A DNA stretch of 23,748 bases. It comes from CAYFQV01 sp964413635 (GTDB lineage Bacteria > Spirochaetota > Spirochaetia > DSM-27196 > PWMO01). Positions 6,720 through 14,009 of this stretch are shown one piece after another; position 1 is the first letter of the stretch; each line of letters opens with the position of its first letter. The notes beneath the pieces are model-generated. The model was not told the DNA's origin, did not search any database, and saw only the letters and a program-made list of their open reading frames with translations. Position numbers and translations under genes: made by a program. The stretch is taken from assembly GCA_964413635.1 (NCBI GenBank), contig CAYPTH010000036.1, forward strand, positions 1 to 23,748, given 5' to 3'.

Positions 6720-8627
6720 TTATACGTCGAGGTTCGAAACCGACAGCGCGTTCTGTTCAATGAACTCGCGGCGCGGCGCAACGTGCTCGCCCATGAGGGT
6801 CGTGAAGATCTCGTCGGCCTCCACGGCGTCGTCCAAGCGGATCTGCATGGTGTTGCGCGTCTCCGGGTTCATGGTGGTCTCCCACAGCTGCGTGGGATTC
6901 ATCTCACCGAGACCCTTGTAGCGCTGCTGCGACGCCTTCTCCGCGTCACCGTCGAAGCTCGCAAGGACCTTATCCCGCTCCGTGTCGTTGTACACGTAGT
7001 AGTCTTTTCGTTTGTAGGTGAGCTTGTACAGCGGCGGCATGGCCAGGTAGACGTGACCGTTCTCAATGAGCTCGGTCATGTAGCGGTAGAAGAAGGTCAG
7101 AAGCAGGGTACGGATGTGGGAGCCGTCGACGTCCGCGTCGGCCATGATAATGATCTTGTGGTAGCGCAGTTTGGTGATATCGAAGTTTGAGCCGATGCCG
7201 GTGCCCAGCGTCGCAATAATGGGCTGCAGCTTATCGTTGGAGAGCACCTTGTCGATCCGGGTTTTCTCCACGTTCAGCATCTTGCCCCACAACGGCAGAA
7301 TGGCCTGGAAGCCGCGGTCGCGGCCCTGCTTGGCGGAACCGCCTGCGGAGTCACCCTCGACAATGTAGACCTCCGCCTTGCTGGGGTCGCGCTCACTGCA
7401 GTCGGCGAGCTTGCCGGGAAGGCCGGTGCTCTCGAGGAAGCTCTTCCGTCGGGTCAGCTCCCGCGCCTTCCGCGCGGCACTGCGCGCCTTTGCCGCCATG
7501 ACGCACTTCTCGAGAACGCGCTCGACGACCCGCGGGTTCTCGTCGAAGACGGCGGTGAGGCTCTCGTTCACCTGAGACTCGATAATACCCTTCACCTCGG
7601 AGTTTCCGAGCTTCGACTTGGTCTGCCCCTCGAACTGTGGATCCTGCACCTTCACCGAGATAACCGCCGTAAGGCCCTCTCGGACATCGTCTCCGGTGAG
7701 ACCCTCGTCGGCCTTCTTTGCGAGCTTGGACTTCCGCAAGAAATCGTTGAGGGTGCGCGTGAGGGCCGACTTGAAGCCAATGAGGTGGGTGCCGCCCTCG
7801 CGCGTGTTGATGTTGTTCACGAAGCTGAAAATGTTCTCGTTGTAGCCCTCGTTGTACTCCAGCGCGACTTCCACGATGACGCCGTCCCGCGTCGCCTCGA
7901 GGTGGATCGGCTCCTTCTGAATGGCGCCCTTGTTTTTGTTCAGGTACTGAACAAACTCGCGAACGCCGCCGTCGAATTTGAAGTCGTGGCTCTTCACATT
8001 GGGCAGGCGCCGGTCCTCGATCTCGATCCGGATCCCCTTGTTGAGAAAGGCCAGCTCTCGCAGGCGCTTGGAAAGCACGTCGAAGGAGAAGTCGAGGGTC
8101 TCGAAGATCTGCGGGTCCGGTCGGAACACGACAATGGTTCCCGATCTGTCCGTCGGTCCCTGCGTTTCGAGGGGCGTCGTAGGGATCCCCCGGGAGTACT
8201 TCTGGTGGTAAATGGTTCCGTCGCGGTGAACAAAGACGTCGCACCACTCAGCCAGTGCGTTGACGACGGAAACGCCCACCCCGTGGAGTCCGCCGGAGAC
8301 TTGGTAGCTCTTCTTGTCAAACTTCCCGCCGGCGTGGAGACGCGTCATGACGAGCTCGAGGGCGCTCACCTGCTCCTCGGTATGCATGTCGATCGGGATG
8401 CCGCGGCCGTTGTCCTCCACACGGACTTGATTGCCCTGCTCAATGAGCACCCGAATATGGTCACATTCACCGGCGAGGGCCTCGTCGATGCTGTTGTCGA
8501 CTACTTCGTAGACGAGATGGTGTAGGCCGTCAGGGCCGGTCGACCCGATGTACATTCCCGGGCGACGTCGCACGGCTTCCAGACCTTTGAGTACCTGGAT
8601 GCTTTGCGCAGAATAGCTTTCAGACAT
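6720..8627 (-). CDS. gyrB: DNA gyrase subunit B
   Basis: GyrB supplies the ATPase and part of the metal-binding cleavage site of gyrase. The 635-residue protein is the usual length for GyrB without the proteobacterial insertion. It has the GHKL ATPase (E41 and N45 in YEVVDNSIDEA, EDNGRGIP 71-78, GGLHGVG 112-118), the transducer domain, and the TOPRIM motifs EGDSAGG (424-430) and DADVDG (497-502), ending with the GyrB C-terminal region (QQRYKGLGEMNP). The start is ATG at 8627-8625, with AAGGAG about 14 nt upstream. It is the first gene of gyrB-gyrA and is divergent from dnaA across the inferred origin. It is probably driven by the promoter at 8689-8717. Confidence 0.98.
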   Translation of the reverse strand: MSESYSAQSIQVLKGLEAVRRRPGMYIGSTGPDGLHHLVYEVVDNSIDEALAGECDHIRVLIEQGNQVRVEDNGRGIPIDMHTEEQVSALELVMTRLHAGGKFDKKSYQVSGGLHGVGVSVVNALAEWCDVFVHRDGTIYHQKYSRGIPTTPLETQGPTDRSGTIVVFRPDPQIFETLDFSFDVLSKRLRELAFLNKGIRIEIEDRRLPNVKSHDFKFDGGVREFVQYLNKNKGAIQKEPIHLEATRDGVIVEVALEYNEGYNENIFSFVNNINTREGGTHLIGFKSALTRTLNDFLRKSKLAKKADEGLTGDDVREGLTAVISVKVQDPQFEGQTKSKLGNSEVKGIIESQVNESLTAVFDENPRVVERVLEKCVMAAKARSAARKARELTRRKSFLESTGLPGKLADCSERDPSKAEVYIVEGDSAGGSAKQGRDRGFQAILPLWGKMLNVEKTRIDKVLSNDKLQPIIATLGTGIGSNFDITKLRYHKIIIMADADVDGSHIRTLLLTFFYRYMTELIENGHVYLAMPPLYKLTYKRKDYYVYNDTERDKVLASFDGDAEKASQQRYKGLGEMNPTQLWETTMNPETRNTMQIRLDDAVEADEIFTTLMGEHVAPRREFIEQNALSVSNLDV

Positions 8628-8688
8628 TGTGAGAACCTGTACTCCTTCGCGATGTGCAATCTACGGAATTGAGGTGCGGAGCTTAGGT

Positions 8689-8717
8689 AGTATACAAATT
8701 TGAGGCCTGAAAGTAAA
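8689..8717 (-). promoter_or_regulatory. sigma70-type promoter of gyrBA
   Basis: On the minus strand TTTACT (8717-8712) and TATACT (8694-8689) are separated by 17 bp, placing the transcript start about 55 nt before the gyrB ATG. The -10 matches five of six consensus bases. It lies on the gyrB side of the inferred oriC. Confidence 0.55.
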
Positions 8718-8852
8718 GCAAGCAGGCACCGTGACTTAGGTGCCCCGGCGCTCCGAGCAGCGCGTCTGAGCAGCCCGGACCCATTCCGCTACACAGGCGT
8801 TTCCCTTGACGAAGGCAAATGTCCTTCTGGCTGCGCATTCCTGTGCATTGAT

Positions 8853-8861
8853 TGTGGATAA
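8853..8861 (-). promoter_or_regulatory. DnaA box 1 of oriC
   Basis: Exact match to the consensus TTATCCACA (minus strand). It is 21 bp, two helical turns, from the next box in the same orientation. Confidence 0.8.
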
Positions 8862-8873
8862 ATTCCGTCTTGC

Positions 8874-8882
8874 TGTGGATAA
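8874..8882 (-). promoter_or_regulatory. DnaA box 2 of oriC
   Basis: Exact TTATCCACA on the minus strand, in the same orientation and on the same helical face as box 1. Confidence 0.8.
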
Positions 8883-8968
8883 GTCGACGCAGCTCTGTAC
8901 GATCTTGTATACGCAGGCGCCGCAAGTCCCTACACCAGCACCACAAAGGCGAATTCTCGGGGATGATA

Positions 8969-8997
8969 TTGGTCTGTGAGGGGAAATATGCTACCAT
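8969..8997 (+). promoter_or_regulatory. Possible dnaA promoter
   Basis: TTGGTC (8969-8974) and TACCAT (8992-8997) are 17 bp apart, about 90 nt before the dnaA ATG. The match is moderate. A transcript from here would cross the DnaA boxes at 9058-9077, which fits DnaA autoregulation. Confidence 0.35.
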
Positions 8998-9057
8998 CGC
9001 TGCTTAGCGCCGAATTCCACGGTGCTGTCCTGGGAGGGGAACGGTGAACGGCATTAA

Positions 9058-9077
9058 TGTGAATAAATTGTGGATAA
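9058..9077 (-). promoter_or_regulatory. Tandem DnaA boxes in the dnaA leader
   Basis: TGTGAATAA (9058-9066, one mismatch) and exact TGTGGATAA (9069-9077) lie 11 bp apart in the same orientation. They end 12 bp before the dnaA ATG in an AT-rich stretch. They are suited to cooperative DnaA binding, either for origin melting or to repress dnaA. Confidence 0.65.
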
Positions 9078-9089
9078 TTCGGAGTCGCT

Positions 9090-10517
9090 ATGAGCAATGG
9101 TTCCTGGGATTACAGCGTTTTCTGGCTCGAAGCCATGAAACAGATCGAGGAAGAAATCTCCGAACAGGAGTACTCCATGTGGTTCAACCGGATGGAATAC
9201 GCCTTTGCTGAGCGGCAAGAGATCCACGTCGCCGTCCCGTCCTCATTCTACCGCGATCAAGTAAAGCAACGCTACCTCCCGCTCATTGAGGAGAAGCTTC
9301 ACGAGCTCAGTGGGTCCTCCATCACTCTCGAGTTCGATGTCAGCAAGAGCAACGGCCGTCAAGGCGACAACGGTTCAGCCGCACCCACACCGGTAGCGGA
9401 CACACCGGTAGCAGAAGCACCGAAGGTCACCGTCACCAAGACCAAGAGCAACCCCGCCCCTCCCCGCAAGCGTCCACATGGAACGCTCCGGGACGAGTAC
9501 ACCTTTGACAACTTTGTCATTGGGCAGAACAACTCCTTTGCCGCCAACGCCGCCATGGCAATTGCCAAGAATCCCGGCACCGGCTATAACCCCTGCCTCA
9601 TCTACGGAGGTGTCGGCCTGGGAAAGACGCACCTCATTCAGTCTATCGGAAACTCTGTTCACACCGAGTTCGACAACCTGAAGGTCGTCTACGTGACCAT
9701 GGAGACCTTCACCAACGACTTCATCCAGTCCATTCGGGAAAAGAAAACCCAAGCCTTCAAGAACAAGTACCGCTACGCGGATGTGCTCCTCCTCGACGAC
9801 ATCCACTTCCTGCAGAAAAAGCCGGAGACACAGGAGGAGCTCTTCCACACCTTCAACGCCCTCTACGAGGCGAATAAACAGATGGTCTTTACCTGCGACC
9901 GCCCCGTCTCGGAGATCCGCGACCTCACCGACCGGCTCCGGAGCCGCTTCGAGCGCGGCCTCAACGTCGATCTCCAGCCGCCCTCCTACGAGACGCGCTA
10001 CGCAATCCTCAAGAAGAAGATCGACCGCGCCGGCATCCAGATTCCCGAAGATGTCATTGAGCTCATCTGCAACAACGTCACCACCAATGTCCGCGACCTC
10101 GAGAAGGCGCTTACCAAGCTCGTTGCCTACGCGGACCTCGTCGACAAGGACATTTCCCTCGAGGTTGCCCAGCAGCAGCTCAAAGACTTCTTTGCCTCAC
10201 CAAAGCAGAACAACATTACCATTGACCTCATCCAACGCGTCGTTGCCGACTACTTCAGCCTCTCGAGCCAGGAGCTCAAAGGGAAGAAGCGCACCAAGGT
10301 CATTGCCTTCCCGCGGCAGCTCGCCATGCACATTGTTCGGGAAATGACCGAATACTCCACCACCGAGGTGGGCCTGGAGTTCGGCGGTCGCGACCACACC
10401 ACCGTCATGCACGCCTGCCAGCGTATTGAGAGTCGAATGCGCACGGATCCCACCCTCGAGCCGACCATCCAATTCCTGGTTCGCACCATTAAGGACCAGG
10501 GGACAAAGGGGAAATAG
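9090..10517 (+). CDS. dnaA: Chromosomal replication initiator DnaA
   Basis: DnaA-ATP binds DnaA boxes at oriC, melts the origin and recruits the helicase. The 475-residue protein has domain I (1-85, typical FWLEAMKQIE start), a linker domain II (about 88-130), the AAA+ domain III with Walker A GGVGLGKTH (173-181) and Walker B LLLDDIHF (233-240), and domain IV with the DnaA signature FGGRDHTTVMHACQRI (431-446) that reads the box. GGAG lies about 8 nt before the ATG. The sensor-2 segment reads NVRDLEKAL where many DnaA proteins have ELEGAL. Two DnaA boxes immediately upstream suggest autoregulation. It is followed by dnaN after a 218-bp gap. Confidence 0.99.
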   Translation: MSNGSWDYSVFWLEAMKQIEEEISEQEYSMWFNRMEYAFAERQEIHVAVPSSFYRDQVKQRYLPLIEEKLHELSGSSITLEFDVSKSNGRQGDNGSAAPTPVADTPVAEAPKVTVTKTKSNPAPPRKRPHGTLRDEYTFDNFVIGQNNSFAANAAMAIAKNPGTGYNPCLIYGGVGLGKTHLIQSIGNSVHTEFDNLKVVYVTMETFTNDFIQSIREKKTQAFKNKYRYADVLLLDDIHFLQKKPETQEELFHTFNALYEANKQMVFTCDRPVSEIRDLTDRLRSRFERGLNVDLQPPSYETRYAILKKKIDRAGIQIPEDVIELICNNVTTNVRDLEKALTKLVAYADLVDKDISLEVAQQQLKDFFASPKQNNITIDLIQRVVADYFSLSSQELKGKKRTKVIAFPRQLAMHIVREMTEYSTTEVGLEFGGRDHTTVMHACQRIESRMRTDPTLEPTIQFLVRTIKDQGTKGK

Positions 10518-10735
10518 TTGTGGACACGCTCGGGGTAAGTCAGGTACCTATCCCCAAGGCGTCCGGTGCCTGGGGACAGTGGGGACGGAATGTGCAGGAT
10601 TGCACCGAGTTGTTCCGAGGCCTTATGGTTTTGAGCATCGTGACTTGGGGCGGTTTTCCACAACTCCACCGCGCCTACTACTAATACGACTAGTATTTCT
10701 ATAACAGAACGGAAGAAGGAAACAGGAGCCAACCC
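10518..10735 (+). other. dnaA-dnaN intergenic region with imperfect DnaA-box-like sites
   Basis: This 218-bp gap holds a one-mismatch DnaA box TTTTCCACA (10654-10662) and a weaker one near 10519-10527. It also has a GC-rich imperfect hairpin (10551-10576, CCCCAAGGC / GCCTGGGG) and the inverted repeat AATAC-GACTA-GTATT (10683-10697). No T-run follows the hairpin, so it is not a convincing intrinsic terminator. A dnaN promoter is likely, but no clear -35/-10 pair could be picked. Confidence 0.4.
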
Positions 10736-11839
10736 ATGAAGTTCAGTTGTGAGAAGGACGTCATTCTCAGAGAGATTCAGATTGCCCAGGAAGTCATCTC
10801 GTCGAAAACCAGCATGTCGATCCTATCCAACGTCTACCTCGACGTTGCCGATGACGCACTGACCATCCGCGCCACGGACCTCAAGGTTGGCTTCGAGACT
10901 CGGATCCCCGTCGAGGTCGCCGACCCGGGCCGCACAACGATCTTTTGTGACAAACTCCTCAGCATTCTCCGGAGTCTCCCCTCCGGAGAGATCGAGTTCG
11001 AACAGAGCGATGCAACCACCTTCGTCATTCGCCCGCGCTTCAAGAAGATCGACTTCCAGCTGCGAAGCATTGACGCGGAGAAGTACCCGGAGATTCAGCT
11101 GGCCGAAGATCAGTCCTACTTCGACGTCCCGCAGTCGGATTTCATCGAAATGATCTCCCAGACGGTCTTTGCCGTTTCCGACGATGAAACGCGCTACTTC
11201 ATGAACGGCGTGTACATGGAGCAGAACGAGGGCCAACTCGTCATGGTAGCCACCGACGGTCGCCGTCTGGCTCACATCACCAAGAATCCGAGTGAAAGCA
11301 TCCCTGAGCTCCCGGGCGTCATCATTCCGCCGAAGATCCTGCAGATGGTGAAGAAGCTCGCCTCCGGAGAGGGGAGCATTTCTTTGGCCGTGGGAGAGAA
11401 GAACGTCTTCTGCCGCTTCGAGAATCAGCGCATCTCATCGGCCTTGATCGAGGGCCAGTTTCCCAACTACCGCCGGGTCATACCGGACAATCAGACCGAG
11501 CGCTTCGAGGTGAACCGAGAGGAGCTCCTCGAGGCCTTGAAGCGGGTATCCCTCCTGGTGGAGAAGTCGCGGCGGATCTACCTCACCATTGCCGAAAACA
11601 GCCTCATGCTGAACTCCGAGGAGAGCGAGGTCGGCCACGCCACGGAGGAGATTTCCTGCACCTACCAGGGAGAGGAGACGCGCGTGGCTCTCAACTACTC
11701 CTACCTGACCGAGCCCCTCCGGGTGATCGAGACCGAAAACGTGGCAATTCTCTTCACCGAATCCAACAAGGCAATCACGATCGAGTCGGTTCCCAAAACC
11801 GACTACTTCCACATTGTCATGCCCATGCAGCTTGATTAG
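10736..11839 (+). CDS. dnaN: DNA polymerase III beta sliding clamp
   Basis: DnaN dimers encircle DNA and tether polymerase III and other replication and repair partners. The 367-residue protein has the usual clamp length with three repeated clamp domains. It shows the typical MKFSCEKDVILREI start, the FMNGVYME...VATDGRRLA central-domain signature, EGQFPNYRRVIP in the third domain, and the conserved C-terminal MPMQLD that lines the partner-binding cleft. AGGAG precedes the ATG at normal distance. recF follows by 5 bp, so dnaN-recF-dciA form an operon. Confidence 0.99.
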   Translation: MKFSCEKDVILREIQIAQEVISSKTSMSILSNVYLDVADDALTIRATDLKVGFETRIPVEVADPGRTTIFCDKLLSILRSLPSGEIEFEQSDATTFVIRPRFKKIDFQLRSIDAEKYPEIQLAEDQSYFDVPQSDFIEMISQTVFAVSDDETRYFMNGVYMEQNEGQLVMVATDGRRLAHITKNPSESIPELPGVIIPPKILQMVKKLASGEGSISLAVGEKNVFCRFENQRISSALIEGQFPNYRRVIPDNQTERFEVNREELLEALKRVSLLVEKSRRIYLTIAENSLMLNSEESEVGHATEEISCTYQGEETRVALNYSYLTEPLRVIETENVAILFTESNKAITIESVPKTDYFHIVMPMQLD

Positions 11840-11844
11840 CGCCC

Positions 11845-12939
11845 ATGGGCTTTCGGCGGATCCGCCACTACAACTTTCGAAACCTCGACAATCATGAGAT
11901 CGATGTCGATGCACCCGAGGTCTTCTTGGTCGGCGAAAACGGTCAGGGAAAGACCAATTTGATCGAGTCCATCTACGTCCTGTGCTACGGCACGTCGTTC
12001 CGCACGCGCCGGGAGAACGAGATCTGCCGCACCGGCGAGAACGATGTCGCCGTTGCCGGCGAGGCGGTTTCCTCCCAAGGTGAGGTGCAACGCGTCACCT
12101 ACAAGTGGCTGCGCGGCAAGAAGGAGATCGAGCTCAACGAGAGCCCCGTGCGCGACCGCAAGGAGCTCGTGGAGCTCCTGCCCTGCATTCCCTTTGCCCA
12201 CGACGACATTCATTTTGTCCAAGGGGCGCCGGAGATGCAGCGCTTCTTCTTCGATCAGACCTTGAGCCTCTACGACCCCTACTTCATTGATGTGCTGCGC
12301 TCCTACCGGCGGGTCCTGCGGCAGCGAAACGCCGTTCTGAAGAATGACGATGCAAGCCTTCTCCCCGTCTACGACGAGCACTTAGCGGGTCACGGCCTCG
12401 CCCTCCAGGAGCGCCGGGTCGCCGCGTGCGGACGCTTCAGTGAAACCTTCTCTACGCTGTTTACCGAGGTCTCGGGACTGCAGGGGGAGCTTCGAATCGA
12501 GTACCGGCCCTCGTGGAGTCTGGACGCCGACGCTGAGGCGGTGCACCGCGAGCTCGAGCGCCGCCGCGACCACGACTTCTCCATGCGGACCACCACCAGC
12601 GGGCCTCATCGGGACCGTTTCGTGTTCCTCTGGGACGGGGAGGAGTTCACCCGTATTGCGTCTACCGGACAGGTACGGCTCGCCTCCCTCCTCTTGCGGG
12701 TAGCCCAGGCGCAGTTCTTCTCCGTCCAGACGGATCGAAAGGCGCTCTTGCTGCTCGACGATGTGCTCCTCGAGCTGGATCCGACCCGCCGGGCGCGCTT
12801 CCTGGAAGTGCTACCCGCCTACGAGCAGGCCTTTTTCACCTTTTTACCGGATGAGCATTTTACCCGTTTCCGAAAAGCCGATACATTGCTCTATAGAGTC
12901 GCAAACGGATCGGTGCTGCCGTATGAAGAAAGCGGATGA
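11845..12939 (+). CDS. recF: RecF recombination mediator ATPase
   Basis: RecF, with RecO and RecR, loads RecA at gaps and junctions and helps restart stalled forks. The 364-residue protein is the normal length and has an SMC-like head: Walker A GENGQGKT (30-37), signature region STGQVR (273-278) and Walker B LLLLDDVLLELD (301-312). The signature is a little unusual, as many RecF proteins have SRGQQK here. Upstream dnaN ends 5 bp before the start, and the downstream DUF721 gene begins inside the last 17 bp of recF, so translation of the three is probably coupled. Confidence 0.96.
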   Translation: MGFRRIRHYNFRNLDNHEIDVDAPEVFLVGENGQGKTNLIESIYVLCYGTSFRTRRENEICRTGENDVAVAGEAVSSQGEVQRVTYKWLRGKKEIELNESPVRDRKELVELLPCIPFAHDDIHFVQGAPEMQRFFFDQTLSLYDPYFIDVLRSYRRVLRQRNAVLKNDDASLLPVYDEHLAGHGLALQERRVAACGRFSETFSTLFTEVSGLQGELRIEYRPSWSLDADAEAVHRELERRRDHDFSMRTTTSGPHRDRFVFLWDGEEFTRIASTGQVRLASLLLRVAQAQFFSVQTDRKALLLLDDVLLELDPTRRARFLEVLPAYEQAFFTFLPDEHFTRFRKADTLLYRVANGSVLPYEESG

Positions 12940-13414
12940 GATACTTTCAACCTTCTTCCGGATGTACAACTTGGAGGATGGTGCCGAGTACGTCTCGTTT
13001 TTTGAGAGCTGGCAGGAGATTGTCGGCGTAGATTTGGCCTCCCACAGCCGCGTAGCGGACATCCAAAACGGCGCGGCCATCGTCGAGATGGACCACCCGG
13101 GGTGGATGCAGATGTTCCAGATGCGGGAGAAGAAGATTCTCACCGCCATCCAGAAGCGCTTCCCGGACCTGGGCATTACCCGCTTCTCCGTTCGCCTGGT
13201 GGATACGGACACCTGGGAGCGCCGCGCACCGGCGCAGCGCAAGCCGGCGCCGCCGAGTGCCGGCTCGGACGCGGCACCCGCCGCCGCGGACAGCAGCGGC
13301 GCCCCTCGGGACGCGCCTGATGACCCGGAGGTGGGCAATATTCCCAGCCCGCGCCTTCGGGACAGCCTCAGTCGATTGAGGGAAGATCTCGAGGATAACG
13401 ACGGTCAGAGTTGA
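12923..13414 (+). CDS. dciA: DUF721 / DciA-family protein (probable helicase-loading factor)
   Basis: DUF721 proteins are DciA, shown in other bacteria to interact with the replicative helicase DnaB and to be the ancestral helicase operator where no DnaC/DnaI exists. This 163-residue protein has the DUF721 core at about 1-95 (ADEILSTFF, FFESWQEIVG, MDHPGWMQMFQMREKKIL). A Pro/Ala-rich disordered stretch (about 97-140) and a charged C-terminal helix follow. ATG 12923 was chosen because it starts the conserved domain; the frame is open further upstream inside recF. It overlaps recF by 17 bp. Its stop codon lies inside the -35 box of the rpmH promoter. The family is clear; the helicase role here is inferred. 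Confidence 0.85.
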   Translation: MKKADEILSTFFRMYNLEDGAEYVSFFESWQEIVGVDLASHSRVADIQNGAAIVEMDHPGWMQMFQMREKKILTAIQKRFPDLGITRFSVRLVDTDTWERRAPAQRKPAPPSAGSDAAPAAADSSGAPRDAPDDPEVGNIPSPRLRDSLSRLREDLEDNDGQS

Positions 13415-13440
13415 CACTCAAATCGGCGAGTAGCTATACT
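13411..13440 (+). promoter_or_regulatory. Near-consensus sigma70 promoter of rpmH-rnpA-yidC-jag
   Basis: TTGACA (13411-13416) is a perfect -35 box and TATACT (13435-13440) a five-of-six -10 box, with an 18-bp spacer. The start would fall near 13447, leaving a leader of about 80 nt. That leader contains the short GC hairpin CGCCC/GGGCG around 13459-13475. The -35 overlaps the dciA stop codon. Confidence 0.75.
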
Positions 13441-13525
13441 TGCCCACCCAATTAGCCGACGCCCCGGCGGCGGGCGGTTCAGTACCCAACTAGCACGTTA
13501 TTTGGTTTAGACCCAGGAGTCATAG

Positions 13526-13681
13526 ATGAAACGCACCTATCAACCGAGTCGAAGGAAGCGCAACCGAAAGTTCGGGTTTCGCGCACGCATGAAGACCCGG
13601 GGCGGGAGAGCAGTCCTGAAGCGACGCCGAGCCAAGGGCCGCTACAAGCTCTCCGTTTCGGATGAGAAGAAGCCTTACTAA
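13526..13681 (+). CDS. rpmH: 50S ribosomal protein L34
   Basis: L34 is a small, very basic protein of the large ribosomal subunit. Direct translation gives 51 residues beginning MKRTYQPSRRKRNRKFGFR and containing RMKTRGGRAVLKRRRAKGR, which is diagnostic. It is a few residues longer than common L34 because of the tail DEKKPY. AGGAG lies 7 nt before the ATG. The gene overlaps rnpA by 20 bp in another frame. It is the first gene after a strong promoter. Confidence 0.99.
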   Translation: MKRTYQPSRRKRNRKFGFRARMKTRGGRAVLKRRRAKGRYKLSVSDEKKPY

Positions 13682-14009
13682 AGAGGAACGTCTCCGCGAA
13701 GGAGGGGCCATTCGCAGGGTCTTTCACCACGGCACGACCTACAAGTGCCGCGGCATGATCCTGAAGGTGCTGCCGAACAATGTGGACTACAACCGCATTG
13801 TCGTTGCGCCGCCCCGCAAGGCGGGTTCAGCGGTTGTTCGCAATCGGCTGCGACGCATTGGGAAAGAGGCCTACCGAACCCAAAAGGAGATATTCCGCAA
13901 CGGGTACGACTGCGCCTTTATTGTGTTTCCCGGTGACTACAGCTTCCAAGAACGCCAAGCACAAGTTCGCGCCCTATTCGCACAGGCCGACATGATGAGA
14001 GAGAACTAA
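13662..14009 (+). CDS. rnpA: Ribonuclease P protein component
   Basis: RnpA is the protein cofactor of the RNase P ribozyme that matures the 5' ends of tRNAs. The 115-residue protein has the usual size, a basic N-terminus (MRRSLTKEERLREGGAIRRVF) and the RNR signature RNRLRRIGKEAYR at 60-72, which contacts the catalytic RNA. The start ATG lies within the last 20 bp of rpmH, and the stop shares an A with the yidC start (TAATG). This points to tight translational coupling across the three genes. The cognate rnpB RNA is not in the window. Confidence 0.96.
   Translation: MRRSLTKEERLREGGAIRRVFHHGTTYKCRGMILKVLPNNVDYNRIVVAPPRKAGSAVVRNRLRRIGKEAYRTQKEIFRNGYDCAFIVFPGDYSFQERQAQVRALFAQADMMREN

Larger units (their letters stand above)
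8628..9089. other. oriC: Inferred replication origin (oriC) between gyrB and dnaA
   Basis: This 462-bp gene-free stretch holds three exact 9-bp DnaA boxes, all reading TGTGGATAA on the plus strand (8853-8861, 8874-8882, 9069-9077). A one-mismatch box TGTGAATAA (9058-9066) starts 11 bp before the last. The stretch 9051-9078 is AT-rich and could be the unwinding element; another AT-rich patch lies around 8689-8717. The boxes, position beside dnaA, divergent flanking genes and nearby parS/parAB support oriC. GC skew was not computed. An open minus-strand frame across 8683-8997 has no family resemblance and is not called. Confidence 0.75.

Noticed and set aside
5562..7190. 542-residue open frame on the plus strand opposite gyrA/gyrB
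   Set aside because: It lies wholly antisense to two unmistakable gyrase genes, has no family motifs, and is explained by GC-rich codon shadow.
7299..7338. PLWGKMLN in GyrB instead of the common PLRGK
   Set aside because: As far as I recall the Trp variant also occurs in other phyla, so it is not a strong oddity.
8683..8997. 104-residue minus-strand frame inside oriC
   Set aside because: It crosses DnaA boxes and the gyrB promoter, and has no ribosome binding site or family resemblance.
10551..10576. Terminator after dnaA
   Set aside because: The hairpin is imperfect and is not followed by a T-run; it is listed only as part of the intergenic region.
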